Part shown: positions 39,709 to 48,115 of the stretch, one piece after another
Position numbering within the stretch: the stretch's first letter is position 1
Layout: every line of letters begins with the position of its first letter
Origin: Flagellimonas sp. MMG031
Lineage (GTDB): Bacteria; Bacteroidota; Bacteroidia; Flavobacteriales; Flavobacteriaceae
Direction of reading: 5' to 3'
Assembly (NCBI RefSeq): GCF_040112705.1
Contig: NZ_CP157804.1
Location: 2,040,001-2,104,000 of the forward strand
Length of the DNA: 64,000 bases
The notes under the pieces: generated by a model
What the model was told of the DNA's origin: nothing
What the model saw: only the letters and a program-made list of their open reading frames with translations
Database searches by the model: none
Translations under genes and position numbers: made by a program

Positions 39709-40695
39709 TTGAAACTATCCAGGGAAATCAAAACTGGGATTATCGTAGTCGCTGGAATCGTAGCCTTCTTGTTTGGGCTTAGCTACTTAAAATCCTCTCC
39801 ACTCTTTGAGAACAATAAAACTTTTTATGCCGTTTACGATGATGTAGGTGGTTTACAGCCCGGTACCCAAGTGTCTATCAATGGTTTTAATGTGGGCAAT
39901 GTGACCGATATTCGTTTTAAGGACAGCTCGGGAAAATTATTGGTGACCTTAACGGTAACTAATAAGTTCGAGTTTTCCAAAAGCAGCATAGCTGAGCTGT
40001 TTGATACTGGTATCATCGGTGGAAAGGGCCTTCAGATTGTTCCCGTGTTCGATGATGGCCCAAAAGCCCAATCGGGAGATACCTTACCATCAAAAATAAA
40101 ACCCGGGCTCACTGAACTGGTACAGCAAAAACTGACACCGCTTCAAATGAAAGTGGAAGGTGCGGTCTCCAATGCCGATTCATTGCTGATGAACGTAAAC
40201 CAAATATTGGATGACCCCACCAAAAAACAGCTTCAAGAGGCCATAGTTTCCATGAACCAATTGGTGGGTTCCTTTAAGGCCAGTGCCGATAATCTAAATG
40301 TGCTGCTCGAAAACAACAAAACCCAGTTGGACAGTTCTTTGAAGAACGTGAACCATATCACTTCCAATTTCTCCAAACTCTCCGATTCGTTGGTCAATGC
40401 TGATTTAGGGAAAACTTTGGCCGAGTTTCAAGGCACGGTGAGCAAGCTGAACGGTATTTTGGCCAAGATAGAGGAAGGTGAAGGCTCCTTGGGGAAACTG
40501 CACAAGGATGATGCACTGTACAACAATCTAGCCGAAGCCTCTAGGGAATTGGACTTGCTTTTACAAGACTTTAGACTGAACCCGAAACGTTATGTCAACG
40601 TTTCCGTTTTCGGCAAAAAGCAAAAAGAGTACACACTTCCAGCGGATGATCCCGCAGAACAGGAGAATCCAAACGAACCAAAAGAAAATAACTAA
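39709..40695 (+). CDS. MlaD/MCE domain protein
   Basis: 328 residues starting with TTG. One N-terminal membrane anchor (KTGIIVVAGIVAFLFGLSYL), then the MCE domain (about 37-115; FYAVYDDVGGLQPGTQVSINGFNVGNV), then a helical coiled region to about 285 and an acidic tail. MCE proteins form periplasmic hexamers that carry lipids between the membranes, with MlaE permease and MlaF ATPase partners; neither partner is next to it here. The stop codon and the next gene's ATG share one base, so it is translationally coupled to the Fe-S gene. Confidence 0.9.
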   Translation: MKLSREIKTGIIVVAGIVAFLFGLSYLKSSPLFENNKTFYAVYDDVGGLQPGTQVSINGFNVGNVTDIRFKDSSGKLLVTLTVTNKFEFSKSSIAELFDTGIIGGKGLQIVPVFDDGPKAQSGDTLPSKIKPGLTELVQQKLTPLQMKVEGAVSNADSLLMNVNQILDDPTKKQLQEAIVSMNQLVGSFKASADNLNVLLENNKTQLDSSLKNVNHITSNFSKLSDSLVNADLGKTLAEFQGTVSKLNGILAKIEEGEGSLGKLHKDDALYNNLAEASRELDLLLQDFRLNPKRYVNVSVFGKKQKEYTLPADDPAEQENPNEPKENN

Positions 40696-42023
40696 TGGAA
40701 TACGTGCCCAATATTTTATTTGCCCTGGCCCTGATCGCGGGCATTGGTTTTTTTGTTCGAAATGTCAAAAAATTGACCCGGAACATTAAACTGGGCAAGG
40801 ACGTCGATGTAAGCGACAACAAAGCACAACGCTGGAAAAACATGGCAAGAATCGCCATGGGGCAGACCAAGATGGTCGTTAGGCCCATTGCAGGTATCAT
40901 GCACGTTATTGTTTATGTGGGCTTTATTATCATCAATATAGAGGTGCTGGAAATTATCCTCGATGGACTTCTGGGAACACATCGGTTGTTCTCTCCTTTG
41001 GGTTCTGTGTACAACTTTTTGATAGGCTCATTTGAAATTCTGGCCCTTTTGGTAATCGTGGCCGTAATCGTTTTTTGGGCGCGACGGAACATCATCCGCA
41101 TCCAACGCTTCATCAAACCGGAAATGAAGGGATGGCCCAAAACCGATGGGAACTTGATTCTGTATATCGAATTGGTACTGATGGTTTTGTTCCTTACCAT
41201 GAATGCTGCCGATTTTCAATTGCAGCAGATGGGTGCGGAGCACTACAATAGGGCAGGAGCTTTCCCGGTAAGCCAGTTTTTGCTGCCGCTACTGGAAGGA
41301 CTTTCAGAATCCTCTTTGATTTTGGTGGAAAGAACGGCATGGTGGCTACATATTTTGGGCATCTTGGCATTTTTGAATTACCTCTATTATTCAAAGCATT
41401 TACATATCCTTTTGGCATTTCCCAACACCTATTATGGAAGGGTCAAGCCACAGGGACAGTTCAATAACCTGGCATCCGTTACCAAGGAAGTAAAATTGAT
41501 GATGGATCCCGATGCGGACCCCTTTGCGGCTCCTGCGGAAGAGGACACTACAGAGGAACCGGAAAAATTTGGGGCTTCCGATGTGATGGACCTCAATTTG
41601 GTGCAATTGCTCAATGCATATACCTGCACCGAATGTGGTAGATGTACTTCCGAATGCCCAGCCAATCAGACTGGTAAAAAGCTGTCCCCCCGAAAAATCA
41701 TGATGGATACCCGCGACCGTTTGGAGGAAGTGGGCAAAAATATGGATGCCAACAAGGGAGAGTTTGTTCCAGACGGCAAACAGTTGTTGGACGATTACAT
41801 TACCCGTGAGGAACTTTGGGCCTGTACCACCTGCAACGCTTGTGTGGAAGCATGCCCGGTGAGCATAGATCCGTTGTCCATTATTGTGGAAATGCGAAGG
41901 TATTTGGTAATGGAGCAGTCCGCAGCCCCAATGGAACTGAACAATATGATGTCCAATATCGAGAACAATGGAGCCCCATGGCCCTACAATCAAATGGACC
42001 GTTTGAATTGGGTAAACGAATAA
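40695..42023 (+). CDS. membrane-bound [4Fe-4S] dicluster electron-transfer protein
   Basis: 442 residues. The N-terminal half has about five membrane spans (the first at 7-24, then pairs between about 70 and 260). The C-terminal half holds two 4Fe-4S motifs, CTECGRCTSECP and CTTCNACVEACP, in a HdrC/GlpC-like domain. It would pass electrons between the quinone pool and a partner, probably the CCG protein encoded 10 bp downstream. The catalytic dehydrogenase partner is not in the window. Overlaps the MCE gene by one base. Confidence 0.9.
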   Translation: MEYVPNILFALALIAGIGFFVRNVKKLTRNIKLGKDVDVSDNKAQRWKNMARIAMGQTKMVVRPIAGIMHVIVYVGFIIINIEVLEIILDGLLGTHRLFSPLGSVYNFLIGSFEILALLVIVAVIVFWARRNIIRIQRFIKPEMKGWPKTDGNLILYIELVLMVLFLTMNAADFQLQQMGAEHYNRAGAFPVSQFLLPLLEGLSESSLILVERTAWWLHILGILAFLNYLYYSKHLHILLAFPNTYYGRVKPQGQFNNLASVTKEVKLMMDPDADPFAAPAEEDTTEEPEKFGASDVMDLNLVQLLNAYTCTECGRCTSECPANQTGKKLSPRKIMMDTRDRLEEVGKNMDANKGEFVPDGKQLLDDYITREELWACTTCNACVEACPVSIDPLSIIVEMRRYLVMEQSAAPMELNNMMSNIENNGAPWPYNQMDRLNWVNE

Positions 42024-42033
42024 AAAAAGCACT

Positions 42034-42825
42034 ATGAGCGAGCAATTGAAGGTAAAGACCATGCAGGAGTTTATGGCAGAAGGCAAACAGCCCGAAATAT
42101 TGTTTTGGGTCGGCTCTGCTGGAAGTTACGACGACCGCGCCAAAAAGATTACCCGTGCCTTTGTCAAATTATTGAACAAGGCCAATGTTGATTTTGCCGT
42201 ATTGGGAACGGAAGAGAGTTCCACAGGCGATGTGGCCAAACGTGCTGGCAATGAATTTTTATTCCAAATGCAGGCCATGATGAACATCGAGCTTTTGAAC
42301 GGCTACGAAATCAAACGTATCGTTACTTGTGACCCGCATTCCTTCAATACCATTAAAAATGAATACCCGGAACTGGGAGGGAACTACGAGGTGCTGCACC
42401 ACACCCAATACTTGAAAGAGCTTATCGATAATGGACGTTTGACAATGGATGGTGATGGCTACAAAGGAAAACGGATTACTTTTCACGACCCCTGTTATTT
42501 GGGGCGTGCCAATTCCGTTTTTGATGCGCCACGCGAACTGCTCACCAAGACCAAAGCCGATGTAGTGGAGATGAAACGATTCAAAAAAACGGCCCTATGT
42601 TGTGGTGCAGGGGGAGCACAGATGTTCAAAGAGCCCGAAAAAGGCGATATGGACATCAATGTGATGCGGACCAAGGATGCCTTGGAAACCAAGGCGCAGA
42701 TCATAGCAACAGGATGCCCGTACTGCAATACCATGATGACGGACGGTATCAAAGCCCACGAAAAGGAGGACAGCGTTACGGTTCTGGATGTTGCCGAGGT
42801 ATTGGCCAATTCACAAGGATTGTAA
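42034..42825 (+). CDS. CCG-domain (Fe-S)-binding protein, HdrB/GlpC-like
   Basis: 263 residues with two cysteine-rich CCG domains as in heterodisulfide reductase subunit B, LutA and the C-terminal half of GlpC: HHTQYLKEL, FHDPCYLGR, ALCCGAGGAQMF and ATGCPYCNTMM. Such proteins hold an unusual Fe-S cluster and take electrons from a 4Fe-4S partner, here the membrane protein 10 bp upstream. The substrate is unknown. Confidence 0.9.
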   Translation: MSEQLKVKTMQEFMAEGKQPEILFWVGSAGSYDDRAKKITRAFVKLLNKANVDFAVLGTEESSTGDVAKRAGNEFLFQMQAMMNIELLNGYEIKRIVTCDPHSFNTIKNEYPELGGNYEVLHHTQYLKELIDNGRLTMDGDGYKGKRITFHDPCYLGRANSVFDAPRELLTKTKADVVEMKRFKKTALCCGAGGAQMFKEPEKGDMDINVMRTKDALETKAQIIATGCPYCNTMMTDGIKAHEKEDSVTVLDVAEVLANSQGL

Positions 42826-42878
42826 GAAATAGAAGGAATGAATAAGGTCAAAAAGGAAAGACCTATCAGATAGAAGAT

Positions 42879-43361
42879 ATGCTAGTAGATTTTAATGAAT
42901 TGCCAGATAATGCCCGCATCTGGATTTATCAGGCGGACAGAAGTTTTACCGAGGAGGAATTGCAGGAATTGGAGCAGAGCCTTACCGAATTCCTAAAGGA
43001 ATGGACCGCCCATGGGAGCCATTTGCATGCAGGCTTCGAAATTAGGTACAAAAGATTTATCGTCATCGGTTTGGACCAAACGAACGTTAGTGCTTCTGGT
43101 TGTTCCATTGATGCCTCCGTTCACTACATCCAAAGTCTTGAAAAAAAATACCAAGTAGAGCTCTTGGACCGGATGAATGTCTCCTTTAAACAAGGGGAAT
43201 TTATCGCCTACAAGCCCCTTAAGGACTTTAAAAAGCTGGCCAAGGCCAGATCGGTTTCCGCCAATACCATTGTGTTCAACAATCTGGTGGCCACGAAGCA
43301 GGAATATCTCGAAAACTGGGAAGTCCCAGCGAGTGAAAGCTGGCATTCCCGATTTGTGTAA
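42879..43361 (+). CDS. conserved hypothetical protein (often mislabelled ABC transporter ATPase)
   Basis: 160 residues, cytosolic, no signal peptide or membrane span. The N-terminus reads NELPDNARIWIYQADRSFTEEELQELEQ, with WIYQAxR and later HASF-like and CSIDASVHYIQ segments. Homologues in Flavobacteriia often carry the name ABC transporter ATPase, but there is no Walker A, Walker B or signature motif here, so that name is unsupported. It is downstream of the Fe-S pair by 53 bp and may be read with it. Function unknown. Confidence 0.8.
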   Translation: MLVDFNELPDNARIWIYQADRSFTEEELQELEQSLTEFLKEWTAHGSHLHAGFEIRYKRFIVIGLDQTNVSASGCSIDASVHYIQSLEKKYQVELLDRMNVSFKQGEFIAYKPLKDFKKLAKARSVSANTIVFNNLVATKQEYLENWEVPASESWHSRFV

Positions 43362-43452
43362 GCAACTTTTAAATTATCTTAATTTGTGTGCATTCCTCGA
43401 TGAAATGCAATATTTTTATCAGCAATAAGTTCAGGTTTTAGACAAGATATTT

Positions 43453-46365
43453 ATGCGGATAAACCTCAATATTTCCCTTTTATTACTTTTTTGCTTGCAA
43501 GCCCTTGGGCAGTCCAACCCCTTGATGGTCAAAGATTCCGTGGCACAAATGGCATGGGTCGAAAGTCAATATCAAAAAATGACCTTGGAAGAACGGGTAG
43601 GGCAGCTCTTTATGGTTAGCGTGGCTTCCAATCAAGGAAAATCGGCTACCGACAGGGTAGAAAACCTAGTCAAGGAACAAGGTCTTGGGGGTGTCATCTT
43701 TTCGGTCGGAGGACCTGTACAACAGGCTGAATTGACCAATGCCTACCAATCCGTTGCCAAAGTTCCATTATTGATTGGTTCGGATGCGGAATGGGGTATG
43801 GCCATGCGGTTGGATTCTACCTATGCCTTTCCGTGGAACATGACCTTAGGGGCTATTCAGGATAGCACCCTTGTTGAAAAAGTGGGGTATCAAATCGGAA
43901 AGCATGCCAAACGGGTCGGGGTACATATCAATTTCGCACCCGATTTGGACGTGAACAACAATCCGCAGAATCCCATCATTGGCAACCGCTCTTTTGGCGA
44001 AGACCCCAAAAATGTGGCTCAAAAGGGACGTGCTTTTGTGCGGGGGATGGAGAGAGCTGGGGTTTTGACCAGTGGAAAGCATTTTCCGGGACATGGTGAT
44101 ACGGCTACCGATTCCCATAAATCATTGCCCATAATCACATCTTCGGTGGAACGGTTAGACACTTTGGAATTGTATCCCTTCAAAAAAACTATGGAAGCAG
44201 GCCTAAGTTCCATTATGGTGGCCCATTTGGATGTACCGGCACTGGAATCACGTGAGGGACATCCCTCTACCTTGTCCAAAGCTATTGTTACGGATGTGTT
44301 GCAGAAACGGATGGGTTTTGAAGGCTTGGTGATCACCGATGCGCTCAATATGAAGGCCGTTTCCCAATTTGCTCCACAAGGCGAAGTGGAACTACAAGCC
44401 TTTTTGGCCGGAAACGATTTGTTGTTGATGCCTGAGAATGTGCTCAAGGCCAAGACAAAGTTTATGGAGGCCTATAACAATGGAATCATTACAGAAGAGC
44501 GACTGTCAACATCTGTCAAAAAAATATTGATGGCCAAGTACAAAGCCGGATTGAACAATTATCGCCCTGTAGCTATAGAAAATTTGATAGAAGACCTAAA
44601 TAGTGTCGAAAACGATGTCCTTTACGAAGAGGCTATGGAGGCTGCCATCACGGTGGTGAAGAACAATTTTTCGTTGATGCCCATCAAAAAATTGGACAAC
44701 AAAAAAATTGCCTACGTCCATTTTGGGGATGATGAAGGAAGTATCTTTTTAGAAGCTTTGAACAAATATCAAAAGGTGACCCCGATTACTGCCAAGGATA
44801 TTGCGGAGTATAAGGAGCGATTAAAGGAATTCAACTTGGTCATTATCGGCTTTCATAAAAGCAACGATAGTCCATGGAAGGGACATACATTTTCCAAAAA
44901 CGAATTGTTCTGGTTGGAAGAAATTTCCAGATTGCGAACCAGTAACACCATTTTATCTGTCTTTACCAAGCCCTACGCCCTTTTGGATGTGCTCAACTTT
45001 GATACGATAGACGGGGTGGTGATGGGCTATCAGAACAGTGAAATCGCCCAGAAAAAAGTAGCTGAGGTCATTTTTGGAGCCATTGGTGCATCTGGAAAAC
45101 TGCCTGTTTCCGCACATGCGGAGTTTCCTGTGGGCACAGGTTTGGAGGTTGAACCCATTCAACGATTGGGCTACAGCATTCCTGAGCGGGTGGGCATGAG
45201 CTCTGAGCTTTTGGCCGAGGTGGACACCCTTGTAAACGATGGACTTGATTCCCTCATGTTCCCTGGGGCGCAGGTCTTGATCGCTAGAAGGGGAAAGGTG
45301 ATCTATGACAAAAATTTTGGAAAGCCTACCTATCAATCGAACGATAATATTACCTCCGAATCCATTTATGATCTGGCATCGCTGACCAAGATACTTTCTA
45401 CCTTACCCATGATCATGAAGATGGAGGAAGAAGGCAAAATTGCCCTCAACGACACTTTTAAGGATTTGATGCCTGAATATGCCGATACGGAACTCAAGGA
45501 CGTAACGGTCCTTAAGGCCTTGTCCCATTATGGGCGCTTACCTTCTTGGATTGCTTTCTATCTGGATACACTGACGAAGGACCGGAAACCATCCAACGAA
45601 TTTTATCGTGAAAACCCTTCTGAGGCTTTTCCCTATAAAGTTGCGGAACATCTATACCTCACTAGATCGTACAAAGATTCGATTTACGATAAAATAGGAA
45701 GGCAAAGCCTTAAGTCCAATCGATACCGATACAGTGATGTAGGGTATTACGTATTTAAGGAATACATCGAAAAAACCTACCAGCGACCGATTGACGAGCT
45801 GGTCGATGAATTTTTGTACAGGCCTTTGGGATTGCAGCGAACCTTGTTCAACCCGTTGAAAAAGTTTCCAAAGGAAGCGATAGTTCCATCCGAGGAGGAC
45901 GACTACTATAGGTACCAGACCGTGCAAGGCTACGTTCACGATATGGGAGCCGCCATGCAGGGCGGAGTTGGTGGTCATGCCGGACTTTTTAGCACGGCAA
46001 ATGAGGTGGCCAAGATCATGCAAATGTATTTACAGGGCGGTTATTATGGGGGCGAACGCTTTTTTAATGCCCGTACCGTAAAGCGGTTCAATACCTGCTA
46101 TTTCTGTAATAAAAACGTGAGAAGGGGCGTAGGTTTTGACAAACCGCAACTGGACGAGAAAGGTCCTACCTGCGGATGTGTTTCCAGAAAAAGTTTTGGA
46201 CACAGCGGGTTTACGGGAACATATACTTGGGCGGATCCGGAGGAAGAAATTGTCTATGTTTTCTTGTCGAACAGGACCTATCCCTCCGCAACCAATACAT
46301 TATTGATCAAATCAGGGCTGAGAACACGCATACAGCAGGCCATTTATGATTCCATTATTAACTAG
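43453..46365 (+). CDS. GH3 beta-N-acetylglucosaminidase fused to a serine beta-lactamase-like hydrolase
   Basis: 970 residues with a signal peptide (1-19). The N-terminal GH3 (NagZ-like) domain spans about 30-370, with GKHFPGHGDTATDSH (catalytic His and loop) and VITDALNMKAV (nucleophile Asp). A GH3 C-terminal domain follows (about 390-560). The C-terminal part (about 590-960) is a class C beta-lactamase/penicillin-binding-like domain: Ser643 in SLTK, and YSDVGYYVF as the YxN-like region. The fusion joins glucosaminidase and a D,D-peptidase/esterase-like activity on muropeptides in the periplasm. A known arrangement in Bacteroidota; whether the second domain cuts peptides is unproven. Confidence 0.92.
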   Translation: MRINLNISLLLLFCLQALGQSNPLMVKDSVAQMAWVESQYQKMTLEERVGQLFMVSVASNQGKSATDRVENLVKEQGLGGVIFSVGGPVQQAELTNAYQSVAKVPLLIGSDAEWGMAMRLDSTYAFPWNMTLGAIQDSTLVEKVGYQIGKHAKRVGVHINFAPDLDVNNNPQNPIIGNRSFGEDPKNVAQKGRAFVRGMERAGVLTSGKHFPGHGDTATDSHKSLPIITSSVERLDTLELYPFKKTMEAGLSSIMVAHLDVPALESREGHPSTLSKAIVTDVLQKRMGFEGLVITDALNMKAVSQFAPQGEVELQAFLAGNDLLLMPENVLKAKTKFMEAYNNGIITEERLSTSVKKILMAKYKAGLNNYRPVAIENLIEDLNSVENDVLYEEAMEAAITVVKNNFSLMPIKKLDNKKIAYVHFGDDEGSIFLEALNKYQKVTPITAKDIAEYKERLKEFNLVIIGFHKSNDSPWKGHTFSKNELFWLEEISRLRTSNTILSVFTKPYALLDVLNFDTIDGVVMGYQNSEIAQKKVAEVIFGAIGASGKLPVSAHAEFPVGTGLEVEPIQRLGYSIPERVGMSSELLAEVDTLVNDGLDSLMFPGAQVLIARRGKVIYDKNFGKPTYQSNDNITSESIYDLASLTKILSTLPMIMKMEEEGKIALNDTFKDLMPEYADTELKDVTVLKALSHYGRLPSWIAFYLDTLTKDRKPSNEFYRENPSEAFPYKVAEHLYLTRSYKDSIYDKIGRQSLKSNRYRYSDVGYYVFKEYIEKTYQRPIDELVDEFLYRPLGLQRTLFNPLKKFPKEAIVPSEEDDYYRYQTVQGYVHDMGAAMQGGVGGHAGLFSTANEVAKIMQMYLQGGYYGGERFFNARTVKRFNTCYFCNKNVRRGVGFDKPQLDEKGPTCGCVSRKSFGHSGFTGTYTWADPEEEIVYVFLSNRTYPSATNTLLIKSGLRTRIQQAIYDSIIN

Positions 46366-46394
46366 GTATAGAATATTGCCGTAGATTTGTTCTT

Positions 46395-47537
46395 ATGAAA
46401 ATAGCGATAGTGTGTTACCCTACCTTTGGAGGTAGTGGCGTGGTTGCCACCGAATTGGGGATTGCCCTTGCGGAACGGGGGCATGAGGTACATTTTATTA
46501 CCTACCGTCAGCCTGTGCGCTTGGAACTTTTGGGCAACAACATCCATTTTCATGAAGTACATGTGCCCGAGTATCCCTTGTTCCACTACCAACCTTATGA
46601 GCTGGCGCTTTCCAGTAAGTTGGTGGATACCATCAAACTGTACGATATTGAACTATTGCACGTGCATTACGCCATTCCCCACGCCTATGCTGGCTATATG
46701 GCCAAAAAAATGCTTCAGGAGTACGGCATCTTTATTCCGATGATCACCACCCTGCACGGAACCGATATTACCTTGGTGGGCAAGCATCCCTTTTATAAAC
46801 CAGCGGTTACCTTCAGCATCAACAAATCGGATGTGGTGACCTCGGTTTCGGAAGCCCTCAAGCAAGAGACGTTGAATATTTTTGATATTGAAAAAGAGAT
46901 AGAGGTCATCCCCAACTTTATTGAGACGACCAAGTATCGAAAGGTATTTACCGATTGCCAGCGCTCCATGATGGCCAAGGAAAATGAACGCATCATCACC
47001 CATATCAGTAATTTCAGAAAGGTAAAGCGCATCCCGGATGTCATCAAAATATTTCATCGGATACAGCAAGAAATCCCTGCAAAACTGATTATGGTAGGTG
47101 AGGGACCCGAAAAGGAAAAGGCCGAGGACCTTTGTGAATCCTTGGGCATAAAAGATCGGGTGTTGTTTTTGGGCAATAGCAATGAGATTGACCGTATCCT
47201 TTGTTTTTCCGATTTGTTCCTGTTGCCATCGGAAACAGAAAGTTTTGGTTTGGCCGCGTTGGAAGCCATGATTAATAAGGTTGCTGTAATTTCCAGTAAC
47301 ACAGGTGGTATTCCCGAGGTGAACATAGATGGTGTATCAGGCTATTTGGCCAATGTGGGCGATGTGGATACCATGTCGGCCAAGGCCATAGAAATTTTGA
47401 AAGATGATGTCACTCTGGATAAATTCAAGGAAAACGCATACAATGTGGCATCCAAGTTTGATATCGTCCACATTCTTCCTTTGTACGAAGACCTTTATGA
47501 AAAGGCTTTCAAATCCCGTTTTAAAAACACCTTTTGA
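46395..47537 (+). CDS. bshA: N-acetyl-alpha-D-glucosaminyl L-malate synthase (bacillithiol)
   Basis: 380 residues, GT4 glycosyltransferase. GGSGVVATELGIALAERGHEVHFI at the N-terminus, HVHYAIPHAY, TTLHGTDITLVG, and the GT4 donor-site segment LFLLPSETESFGLAALEAM (EX7E) are the close BshA pattern. It makes GlcNAc-malate from UDP-GlcNAc and L-malate, the first step of bacillithiol. bshB/bshC are not in the window. Its stop overlaps the next gene by 4 bp. Confidence 0.95.
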   Translation: MKIAIVCYPTFGGSGVVATELGIALAERGHEVHFITYRQPVRLELLGNNIHFHEVHVPEYPLFHYQPYELALSSKLVDTIKLYDIELLHVHYAIPHAYAGYMAKKMLQEYGIFIPMITTLHGTDITLVGKHPFYKPAVTFSINKSDVVTSVSEALKQETLNIFDIEKEIEVIPNFIETTKYRKVFTDCQRSMMAKENERIITHISNFRKVKRIPDVIKIFHRIQQEIPAKLIMVGEGPEKEKAEDLCESLGIKDRVLFLGNSNEIDRILCFSDLFLLPSETESFGLAALEAMINKVAVISSNTGGIPEVNIDGVSGYLANVGDVDTMSAKAIEILKDDVTLDKFKENAYNVASKFDIVHILPLYEDLYEKAFKSRFKNTF

Positions 47538-48001
47538 TTTTGAGATACCTGTTTCTCATAATGCTGATCGGACTGATTTCCTGCAAGGCCCAAAAAGATG
47601 GTAACACGCCTACCGGTGAACCCATCGACGGATTGGTATTGCTGGACCATGATGATTTTACGAACATCGATACCTTTCAAACACGTGAGATTCGGGACAC
47701 TAAAACATTGAACAAGTTCTATCGCGAGATCAATAAAACCCGTAAGCCTGGACTGCCCGTTCCCATGGTTGATTTTACCAAAGATATGTTGGTCTTGGTC
47801 TGTTTGGGCGAACAACAGGGCAAAAAAGAGGTCGCCCTGTCCCGATTAAGGCAAACCGAAACAGAATTATGGATTGCTATTGACGTGTGGGAAGAAGAGC
47901 AGGAGGGAGCGGTAACCATCCAGCCGATGTACTATCCGTTTTATCTGTACAAAATGCCATTGGTCGATAAAAGTCTGCATTTTCAACGGGTTGAGAAATA
48001 G
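47534..48001 (+). CDS. small lipoprotein, possibly PrcB-like
   Basis: 155 residues beginning at a TTG that overlaps the bshA stop. The signal peptide ends LISC (Cys17), so it is a lipoprotein. The mature part has a segment VDFTKDMLVLVCLGEQQGKKEVALSRL that resembles the PrcB C-terminal (protease complex subunit) domain, an Ig-like fold. No catalytic motif is seen. Its coupling to bshA is probably only transcriptional. Confidence 0.65.
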   Translation: MILRYLFLIMLIGLISCKAQKDGNTPTGEPIDGLVLLDHDDFTNIDTFQTREIRDTKTLNKFYREINKTRKPGLPVPMVDFTKDMLVLVCLGEQQGKKEVALSRLRQTETELWIAIDVWEEEQEGAVTIQPMYYPFYLYKMPLVDKSLHFQRVEK

Positions 48002-48040
48002 TGCTTTCCATTTCCTTTTTACTTCTTATCGAAAATTATC

Positions 48041-48054
48041 GCACTTAAAAGTGC
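48041..48054. repeat. short inverted repeat near the ompA-like promoter
   Basis: GCACTT / AAGTGC arms with a 2-nt centre, just upstream of the -33 position of the promoter at 48082. It could be an operator; chance is not excluded. Confidence 0.3.
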
Positions 48055-48081
48055 AAAGTTCTATAAGTTCGCGGCTTGATT

Positions 48082-48089
48082 TAGCTTTG
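48082..48089 (+). promoter_or_regulatory. -7 box TAGCTTTG upstream of the OmpA gene
   Basis: Exact TAnnTTTG match 27 bp before the ATG, identical to the box found for pfkA. Confidence 0.5.
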
Positions 48090-48115
48090 AAACCGAAAAC
48101 CTCAAATCAATACAA

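Noticed and set aside
42879..43361. ABC transporter ATP-binding protein.
   Set aside because: No Walker A, Walker B or signature motif; too short.
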